12,726 nt of DNA from Bacillota bacterium. Its GTDB lineage: Bacteria; Bacillota; Clostridia; Lachnospirales; Lachnospiraceae. Both the position numbers and the translations under genes were made by a program. Position 1 is the first letter of the stretch, and every line of letters begins with the position of its first letter. The stretch lies in assembly GCA_022717655.1 (NCBI GenBank), contig JAIIAN010000080.1, positions 1-12,726 of the forward strand, given 5' to 3'. Of this stretch, positions 7,401 through 12,726 are shown in pieces. The notes under the pieces are model-generated. The model did no database searches, was not told the origin of the DNA, and worked only from the letters and a program-made list of their open reading frames with translations.

Positions 7401-8954
7401 ATGGCAGTAACAATATTTGCGGCAATTGATATTGGTTCTTATGATGTCAGTATGGATATCTATCAGATTTCTCCTAAAATGGGAATTGAAAAGTTAGATG
7501 AAATCCGCAGTAGAATTGAATTAGGGCATGATACGTATACCGATGGAAAAATCAGTTATGAATCTGCACAGAAATTAAGTGAAGTGCTTGGAGATTTTTC
7601 CAGAATTATGAAAGAATATAAGGCAGATGCCTATCGTGCCTGTGCAACAAGTACACTTCAGGAAGCAAAGAATGTCTGGATTGTATTAGAGCAGGTGTAT
7701 CAAAAGACCGGTATCAGAGTCGAAATTTTAAGTAACTCAGAACAGAGATTTTTTGGGTATAAATCCATTGCAGCCAAAGAGACAGATTTTTCTAAAATCA
7801 TTCAAAAAGGAACTGCGATTATAGAAATTGGTGGCGGAAATGTTCAGATTTCCCTGTTTGATAAGGATGCGTTAGTGACAACCCAGAATTTTAAAATGGG
7901 AAGTCTGCGTATCAGGGAGCGTCTGCTTTCTGTAGAAAAAGAGACAGTCTATTATGAAAATTTAGTAGAAGAGCTGATTCACAATGATATTTTAAGTTTT
8001 AAAAAGCTTCACTTAAAAGAACGAAAAGTGGATAATATCATTTTGCTGGGTGATTTCTTCATGGAGAAATTGCTGGTCAACAATTATGGAATGGGCGAAA
8101 ATCGGACAATCAGTAAGGAAGTCTTTATGGAAATGTACGAGCAGATTGTTCATAAATCAGCAGAGCAGTTATCAGTAGAACTTGGAATTACCTTAGAATA
8201 TGCAAGCATCTTAGTTCCAATGTTAATTATCTGTCGTGTGTTTACGGATGAGATGGGAGCACAGAATCTGTGGGTTCCTGGAACACAGTTAAATGATGGA
8301 ATTTCTTATGATTTTGCACAGAGCAGACGCCTGATTAAAAGCACTCATAATTTTGAAAATGATATTCTGGCATGTGCCCAAAACATTGCAAAACGTTATA
8401 TGAGCAGTAAAAGCCATATCCGTGCTGTATTAAAAGTTGCAGAGGCAATTTTTGACAGTATGAAAAAAGTTCACGGAATGGGACAAAGAGAACGACTGCT
8501 GTTACAAATTGCGGTGATTCTGCATGACTGTGGAAAATATATCAGTATGAGTGATGTTGCAAAATGTTCTTATGAAATCATTATGTCAACAGAGATTATC
8601 GGACTTTCTCATGCAGAAAGAGAAGTCATTGCAAATGTAGTACGATTTAACACACAGCCATTTCAGTATTATGGAGAAGCAGATTCTAAAAGTACGATTG
8701 ACAGAGACACCTATATGCTGGTTGGAAAACTGACTGCAATCTTGAGAGTGGCAAATGCACTTGATAGAAGTCACAAGCAGAAAGTAGAAAATATAAAAGT
8801 GCTTCTTCAGGAACGGGAATTGGTGCTTGTGTTAGATACAGAGGAAAATCTTTTGCTTGAAGAAGGTCTGTTTAAAGAGAAAGCAGATTTCTTTGAAGAA
8901 GTCTTTAGTGTTCGTCCGGTATTACGCCGGAAAAAAAGAAAGCAGGTGAAATAA
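7401..8954 (+). CDS. Ppx/GppA-like protein with C-terminal HD-type domain; several catalytic positions altered
   Basis: Members of this ASKHA-fold family hydrolyse polyphosphate or pppGpp. The 517 residues comprise two actin-like domains (about 1-305) and a C-terminal HD-type helical domain (about 320-515). Recognisable motifs are AAIDIGSYD (7-15), ATSTLQEAKN (82-91), SNSEQRF (111-117) and EIGGGNVQI (142-150). Compared with E. coli Ppx, the catalytic E121 position reads Q115, D143 reads E142, E150 reads Q149, and the Asn of DLGSN reads Tyr14. In the HD part H339, H375-D376 and D455 are kept, but the usual His of the HHKHS-type motif reads Cys389. It may therefore be a weak enzyme or a non-catalytic binding or regulatory protein. 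PPK1 starts one base after its stop, so the two are surely co-transcribed. The family assignment is firm, and exopolyphosphatase activity is uncertain. Confidence 0.88.
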   Translation: MAVTIFAAIDIGSYDVSMDIYQISPKMGIEKLDEIRSRIELGHDTYTDGKISYESAQKLSEVLGDFSRIMKEYKADAYRACATSTLQEAKNVWIVLEQVYQKTGIRVEILSNSEQRFFGYKSIAAKETDFSKIIQKGTAIIEIGGGNVQISLFDKDALVTTQNFKMGSLRIRERLLSVEKETVYYENLVEELIHNDILSFKKLHLKERKVDNIILLGDFFMEKLLVNNYGMGENRTISKEVFMEMYEQIVHKSAEQLSVELGITLEYASILVPMLIICRVFTDEMGAQNLWVPGTQLNDGISYDFAQSRRLIKSTHNFENDILACAQNIAKRYMSSKSHIRAVLKVAEAIFDSMKKVHGMGQRERLLLQIAVILHDCGKYISMSDVAKCSYEIIMSTEIIGLSHAEREVIANVVRFNTQPFQYYGEADSKSTIDRDTYMLVGKLTAILRVANALDRSHKQKVENIKVLLQERELVLVLDTEENLLLEEGLFKEKADFFEEVFSVRPVLRRKKRKQVK

Positions 8955-8955
8955 T

Positions 8956-11112
8956 ATGGATAATATGCAGTGGAACGAAAAAGAATATACAAAGCCGGAA
9001 TATTATACCAATCGAGAGTTAAGCTGGGTAAAATTTAATGAGCGTGTCTTAAGTGAGGCAAGAGATAAAAGTCTGCCATTGTTTGAACGATTAAAATTTT
9101 TGAGTATTACGGCATCCAATTTGGATGAATTTTTTATGATTCGTGTTGCTTCTTTAAAAGACATGGTTCATGCAAAATATACCAAAACAGATATTGCAGG
9201 AATGACAGCAAAAGAGCAGTTAAAAGCACTTTCAAAAGTTACAAAAGAACTGGTAGATACACAGTACAATACCTACAATCGTTCCCTTTTGCCTGCGCTT
9301 AAAAAAATTGGATTAAAAGTAGTAGAACGTCATGAAAATTTAACGAAAGAACAGCAGAAATTTGTAGATACATTTTTTGAAGATGAAGTTTATCCGGTAC
9401 TGACTCCAATGGCAATGGATTCTGCAAGACCATTTCCGTTAATTCGTAACAAAACATTAAATATTGGAGCATTAATTGCAAAGAAAGATAAAAAAGGCAA
9501 AGAAGAATTAGAATTTGCAACCGTTCAAGTTCCATCTGTACTGCCAAGAATTGTACAGCTTCCGGATGATAAAGATGGAAATACCGTTGTGATTTTACTC
9601 GAAGAAGTCATTGAGCGAAATATCAATAAACTGTTTTTGAGTAATGATGTAGTCTGTGCCTGCCCTTATCGAATCATGAGAAATGCAGACCTTACGATTG
9701 ATGAAGATGAGGCAGCAGACTTATTAAAGGAAATCCAGAAACAGTTAAAGAAGAGACAGTGGGGTGAGGTCATTCGTCTGGAAGTGGAAGAGCGGATGGA
9801 TGAGAGACTGTTAAAGATTTTGGAAGAGGAATTTCAGATTAAAGATGAGGATATCTTCAAGATTAACGGTCCGCTGGATTTGACATTTTTAATGAAAATG
9901 TATGGACTTTCCGGTTTTGATGAATTTAAAACCAAGCCTTATGTACCGGCGCAGGTTCCGGCAATGATGAATGATGAGGATATCTTTACCCAGATTCGAC
10001 AGGGAGATATTTTACTGCATCATCCTTACATGACCTTTTATCCGGTTGTAGATTTTGTACAGCAGGCGGCAAAAGACCCGAATGTACTGGCAATTAAACA
10101 GACCTTGTACCGTGTCAGCGGAAATTCACCGATTATCAAAGCGCTTGCGCAGGCGGCAGAAAATGGAAAACAGGTTACGGTATTGGTAGAATTAAAGGCA
10201 AGATTCGATGAAGAAAATAATATTGTCTGGGCAAAAATGCTTGAAAAAGCAGGCTGTCATGTTATCTATGGAGTCATTGGATTAAAGACCCACAGTAAGA
10301 TTACACTGGTGGTAAGAAGAGAAGAAAATGGAATCCGCAGATATGTGCATCTGGGAACCGGAAACTATAATGATTCGACTGCAAAATTGTATACGGACTG
10401 TGGAATTTTAACCTGTTCTGCAAGAATCGGAGAGGATGCGACGGCAGTCTTTAATATGCTTTCCGGCTATTCAGAACCAAGAACCTGGAATAAATTAGTG
10501 GTAGCACCGCTCTGGATGCGAGACAGATTTCTTCATTTGATTGAAATCGAAAGAAAAAATGCATTAGAAGGACGAAAAGCCAGAATTGTGGCGAAAATGA
10601 ATTCTCTTTGCGACAGAGGAATTATTGCAGCCTTATATGCGGCAAGTGCCGCAGGTGTAAAGATTGACTTGATTGTACGAGGAATCTGCTGTCTGAAAGT
10701 GGGAATTCCGGGAATCAGCGAAAATATTACCGTGCGTTCGATTGTCGGAAACTTTCTGGAACACAGCCGGATTTTCTATTTCTACAGCGATGGAAATGAA
10801 GAAGTATTTATGGGAAGTGCAGACTGGATGCCAAGAAACTTAGACAAACGTGTCGAAATTGTATTTCCGGTAGAAGATGAACAGTTAAAAGAAGAAGTAA
10901 AACACATTTTAGAAATTCAGTTGGAGGACAATGTAAAAGCGCATATTCTTCAACCGGATGGAACGTATGAAAAAGTAGATAAACGAGGCAAAATGCTGTT
11001 AAATTCACAGGACTTTTTCTGTGAAGAAGCAACCAGAAGAGCAAAAATCAGACTGCCGGAAACTGCGGCAGATAAACGGATTTTCGTTCCGGCAGAAGCA
11101 CCGGAAGAATAA
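8956..11112 (+). CDS. ppk1: Polyphosphate kinase 1 (PPK1)
   Basis: This enzyme reversibly transfers the gamma-phosphate of ATP onto long inorganic polyphosphate chains. The 718 residues cover the usual four domains: N-terminal (about 18-120, with NRELSWVKFNERVL), head (about 125-315, with RPFPLIRNK), and two PLD-like C-terminal domains. The autophosphorylated histidine is H446 in LKTHSK, and the second catalytic histidine is H603 in FLEHSRI. ELKARFDEENNI (412-423), LGTGNYN (466-472), VRGICCL (574-580) and SADWMPRNLDKR are also typical. The common CCLRPG reads CCLKVG here, a small deviation. The start at 8956 is preceded by GCAGGTG 7 bases upstream, inside the end of the Ppx-like gene, with one base between stop and start. 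An in-frame ATG at 8965 is possible but its spacing is worse. No terminator follows directly. Transcription probably runs through the MarR remnant to the hairpin at 11447. Confidence 0.97.
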   Translation: MDNMQWNEKEYTKPEYYTNRELSWVKFNERVLSEARDKSLPLFERLKFLSITASNLDEFFMIRVASLKDMVHAKYTKTDIAGMTAKEQLKALSKVTKELVDTQYNTYNRSLLPALKKIGLKVVERHENLTKEQQKFVDTFFEDEVYPVLTPMAMDSARPFPLIRNKTLNIGALIAKKDKKGKEELEFATVQVPSVLPRIVQLPDDKDGNTVVILLEEVIERNINKLFLSNDVVCACPYRIMRNADLTIDEDEAADLLKEIQKQLKKRQWGEVIRLEVEERMDERLLKILEEEFQIKDEDIFKINGPLDLTFLMKMYGLSGFDEFKTKPYVPAQVPAMMNDEDIFTQIRQGDILLHHPYMTFYPVVDFVQQAAKDPNVLAIKQTLYRVSGNSPIIKALAQAAENGKQVTVLVELKARFDEENNIVWAKMLEKAGCHVIYGVIGLKTHSKITLVVRREENGIRRYVHLGTGNYNDSTAKLYTDCGILTCSARIGEDATAVFNMLSGYSEPRTWNKLVVAPLWMRDRFLHLIEIERKNALEGRKARIVAKMNSLCDRGIIAALYAASAAGVKIDLIVRGICCLKVGIPGISENITVRSIVGNFLEHSRIFYFYSDGNEEVFMGSADWMPRNLDKRVEIVFPVEDEQLKEEVKHILEIQLEDNVKAHILQPDGTYEKVDKRGKMLLNSQDFFCEEATRRAKIRLPETAADKRIFVPAEAPEE

Positions 11113-11129
11113 AAATAGAATAACTAAGA

Positions 11130-11408
11130 ATGACTGATATTGACTGGTGCCGGACACCTGGTCATTCGATTGCGATGAATAACCTGGTAAAAAAAGGTTA
11201 TGTAAGCAGAGTAAGAAGTGAAAAAGATCGAAGAGTGGTGCTGATTTTTTTGACAGAAAAAGGGAAACAGGCACATAAACACCATATGGAATTTCATGAT
11301 GGAATGGTAAAAGCGTTGGTGGAAGCTCTGGATGAAGGGCAGCAGGAGATTCTTGTGAAATCTTTGCTGAATTTGAGAAAATTTTTTGATTCTTATAAAA
11401 AGGATTGA
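11130..11408 (+). pseudogene. N-terminally truncated MarR-family regulator remnant, FabT-like
   Basis: The 92-residue frame matches only the back half of a MarR repressor. MNNLVKKGY (15-23) is the end of the recognition helix, VSRVRSEKDRRVVLIFLTEKG (24-45) is the beta wing, and the rest is the C-terminal dimerisation helix pair (HKHHMEFHDGMV onward). It resembles FabT-type regulators of fatty-acid synthesis, which have a near-identical wing and an H-x-x-F-H segment. About 50-60 residues carrying the first helices of the winged helix-turn-helix are missing. The segment TPGHSIAM appears one residue shorter than the family's TxGTLTxAM pattern, so the break may lie near base 11165. An in-frame stop (11121) lies nine bases before the ATG and no ribosome site is visible. 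I read it as a gene broken by deletion next to ppk1. Translation into a dimerisation-only fragment cannot be excluded. Confidence 0.8.
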
Positions 11409-11446
11409 GTGTGCAGAAATTATTTTTTTCTGGATTTTGGTATGAT

Positions 11447-11503
11447 AAAAAGGTAAAACATTAGTGATATTAATTGGCATCAGCTAATGTTTTACCTTTT
11501 TTT
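11447..11503 (+). terminator. Rho-independent terminator, 18-bp perfect stem
   Basis: AAAAAGGTAAAACATTAG (11447-11464) is exactly complementary to 11484-11501. The 19-base loop can add a TGAT/ATCA helix (11465-11468 with 11479-11482). Seven T residues (11497-11503) overlap the end of the 3' arm. It serves the + strand and probably ends the ppx-ppk1 transcript. The minus-strand side has only five T residues. Confidence 0.85.
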
Positions 11504-11510
11504 ATTATAC

Positions 11511-11557
11511 AAAAAAATTCTGGAATTTAACATGTAGCATCAAATTTCAGAATTTTT
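11511..11557 (-). terminator. Rho-independent terminator of the protease gene
   Basis: On the minus strand, AAAAATTCTGAAATTT (complement of 11557-11542) pairs with the complement of 11528-11513 with one G-T wobble, around a 13-base loop. Seven T residues (complement of 11511-11517) overlap the end of the 3' arm. It lies about 45 bases past the protease stop, back to back with the + strand terminator. Confidence 0.8.
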
Positions 11558-11567
11558 GAATAATCAA

Positions 11568-11580
11568 TTCTTGCAAACAA
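11568..11580 (+). repeat. 13-bp inverted repeat, copy downstream of the protease gene
   Basis: TTCTTGCAAACAA here is the exact reverse complement of TTGTTTGCAAGAA at 12518-12530. The two copies bracket the protease gene, this one 21 bases beyond its stop codon. The neighbouring bases do not extend the match. Its function is unknown. Confidence 0.75.
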
Positions 11581-11601
11581 CAACCATTAATATATTGTAT
11601 C

Positions 11602-12504
11602 TTATCTATATTGATTCATGATTTCAAACAATGATTTATCAATTCGTTCTGCTTCATTATATTCATTTGTAGGTGAATAATTTGTATGAATGCCAAGGCT
11701 TTGATAATTTCCATTAGTTACTTTGTATATTGGTGAGCCACTTTGTCTGCCTGTGCTATCTATATAATATCCTAATTTAAAAGTACCACTTGTTGCAATT
11801 TTTCCACTCATTGTCCATAAACAAGCAGATTTTTCCGCTGGATATCCTCTTAATACAATCCATGTTCCTACTAAACTGTCAGTTGTCCATGAAGCACCAA
11901 AGTATCCTGTTTGAGAGCCTATGTTTGAAGTGAATTCTAAAAGCCCCCAATCATAGTTGGAATTTTCTGACTTTACATACTTAGTATCAGTATGTAACAC
12001 AGATGCATAATAAACTCCATATGGAGATTCACTTCCATTGCTTCCAGGGTATATTCTAACCCATTCAGCCCATCCGCCTAATGATGAGTCATATACACAA
12101 TGCCCTGCTGTTACTGCAACACGATTGCCATACATCCAAGCAGTTCCAACGTAAATGCTATCTGAATTAGGAAATTTCATTTCTGCATAGCAAATTGCTG
12201 AGTTAGGAAAAGTAGTAGTATCTGTTATTTTATATCTGTTATCTTTTCCAATGATTTCTCTTGTTAAAGGCTTATCTTCTTTTATTCCACTTGGTATAAA
12301 AGAATCTGTAGTTCCACTACTGGGATTATTTAAAGTTGTAGGTATCTCATTTAAAAGAATTTCTCCAGTTTCCATATTTTTGCTTATATCCTGACAATTT
12401 TTTTGTTCAATTTCGGTTTTTACCACATTGCTATTTGCAAATACGCTTATAGATGTCATAATACTAAGTATCACTCCAAGAAAAAGTAATTGAATTTGTT
12501 TCAT
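11602..12504 (-). CDS. Secreted glutamyl endopeptidase, V8/BlaSE type (family S1B)
   Basis: This is an extracellular trypsin-fold serine protease expected to cut after glutamate. The 300-residue precursor has a signal peptide (charged MKQ, hydrophobic 5-22, likely cleavage after VFA at 23). A propeptide follows to about 82, and the mature enzyme would start near E83-IIG and run to about 218 residues, close to Bacillus licheniformis BlaSE (222). The triad is H135 (VTAGHC), D185 (NYDWGLLEF) and S256 (GRQSGSP). H273 in GIHTN is the S1-pocket histidine that gives Glu preference in this group. RIYPGSNG, TGYFGASW and LRGYPAEK also match BlaSE closely. The start is set by AGGAGG (12509-12514) 4 bases upstream. 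It lies 33 bases after an upstream minus-strand gene and is likely co-transcribed with it. It is more AT-rich than the rest of the window, which suggests acquisition. What activates the proenzyme is not visible. Confidence 0.94.
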   Translation of the reverse strand: MKQIQLLFLGVILSIMTSISVFANSNVVKTEIEQKNCQDISKNMETGEILLNEIPTTLNNPSSGTTDSFIPSGIKEDKPLTREIIGKDNRYKITDTTTFPNSAICYAEMKFPNSDSIYVGTAWMYGNRVAVTAGHCVYDSSLGGWAEWVRIYPGSNGSESPYGVYYASVLHTDTKYVKSENSNYDWGLLEFTSNIGSQTGYFGASWTTDSLVGTWIVLRGYPAEKSACLWTMSGKIATSGTFKLGYYIDSTGRQSGSPIYKVTNGNYQSLGIHTNYSPTNEYNEAERIDKSLFEIMNQYR

Positions 12505-12517
12505 ACAACCTCCTCTC

Positions 12518-12530
12518 TTGTTTGCAAGAA
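12518..12530 (-). repeat. 13-bp inverted repeat, copy upstream of the protease gene
   Basis: This copy sits between the stop codon of the upstream gene and the AGGAGG of the protease. On the coding strand it reads TTCTTGCAAACAA and forms a small 5-bp hairpin, TCTTG-CAAA-CAAGA (12529-12516), one base from the AGGAGG. A role in translation control or as a protein site is possible but unproven. Confidence 0.75.
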
Positions 12531-12537
12531 CTTTTAA

Positions 12538-12726
12538 TTATTTTTTGATTTTGGTTGTTTTTTTTATTTGTGCGGGATAAGTTTCTAAGATTTTACCATT
12601 GAAATAAACCGTAATTTTATCATTGATTTCTAGTTGTGAAATATCATAATTTTTCGGACAATTACAAAGTATTTTATCGGAGGTATCTGTTTCTAACAGA
12701 AATGCTTTCTCATATTTTTCTATAAC
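12538..12726 (-). CDS. C-terminal part of a small DUF3221-like protein; 5' end outside window
   Basis: The minus strand is open from the window edge for 62 codons and ends in TAA (12538-12540), 33 bases before the protease start. The visible part contains KAFLLETDTSDKILCNCP, then LEINDKITVYFNGK and LETYPAQI, ending in a lysine-rich tail. A short beta-barrel pattern with 'D-K-I-T-V-Y-F-N-G-K-I-L-E-T-Y-P-A-Q-I' resembles the DUF3221/YobA-like group of small, usually exported or lipoprotein, Firmicutes proteins of unknown role. I recognise this only by pattern. No signal peptide can be checked because the N-terminus is missing. Tight spacing and the same AT-rich composition suggest it forms a unit with the protease gene. 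A role in handling or inhibiting the protease is conceivable, but nothing in the sequence shows it. Confidence 0.7.
   Translation of the reverse strand, partial: VIEKYEKAFLLETDTSDKILCNCPKNYDISQLEINDKITVYFNGKILETYPAQIKKTTKIKK

Noticed and set aside
8965..8967. Alternative ppk1 start at the second ATG
   Set aside because: Distance from GCAGGTG would be 16 bases; the first ATG at 7 bases is favoured.
11441..11446. TATGAT as a -10 box between the MarR remnant and the terminator
   Set aside because: No acceptable -35 at 16-18 bases, and only the terminator stem follows, with no gene.
11124..11480. 118-codon minus-strand frame across the MarR remnant
   Set aside because: It runs through a terminator stem and opposite a recognisable MarR wing; no ribosome site or domain.

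Overview
The window looks like a chromosomal segment from a Gram-positive, fairly AT-rich gut-type Clostridia, most likely Lachnospiraceae. This is inferred from AGGAGG-like ribosome sites, codon use, the gene families present (GH2 and GH65 sugar enzymes, a YjjU-like patatin, a Ppx-like/PPK1 pair, a FabT-like MarR remnant) and short intergenic gaps. No rRNA, tRNA, CRISPR array or recognisable insertion sequence was seen. No stretch without a gene is longer than about 190 bases.

Region 1 (1-6346, + strand) is a five-gene run: the 3' end of a LacZ-type beta-galactosidase, a GH65 glycoside phosphorylase, an EamA-family membrane transporter, a beta-phosphoglucomutase that overlaps the transporter by 29 bases, and an M42 metallo-aminopeptidase. 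The run closes with a textbook terminator that has a C(UUCG)G loop. GH65 phosphorolysis of alpha-glucosides releases beta-glucose 1-phosphate and the mutase turns it into glucose 6-phosphate, so these two genes form a coherent energy-saving disaccharide pathway. The transporter and peptidase are less obvious members.

Region 2 (6347-7285, +) is a patatin-like acyl hydrolase with its own well-formed sigma-A-type promoter.

Region 3 (7286-11112, +) is a two-gene polyphosphate operon. A Ppx/GppA-like protein with a C-terminal HD-type domain is followed one base later by polyphosphate kinase PPK1. The kinase keeps its catalytic residues. The Ppx-like protein has substitutions at most canonical catalytic positions and may not be an ordinary exopolyphosphatase. 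Upstream are a clear -10 box, a weak -35, and two 11-base-spaced repeats resembling a PhoP box.

Region 4 (11113-11601) holds an N-terminally truncated MarR/FabT-like remnant and two terminator hairpins, one per direction, separating it from the convergent genes beyond.

Region 5 (11602-12726, - strand) is visibly more AT-rich. It encodes a secreted V8/BlaSE-type glutamyl endopeptidase, preceded by the end of a small protein resembling the DUF3221 group. An exact 13-base inverted repeat brackets the protease gene.

Most of the window is ordinary metabolism. The points most worth a second look are the catalytically altered Ppx-like protein paired with PPK1, and the protease unit with its bracketing inverted repeat beside a truncated regulator.
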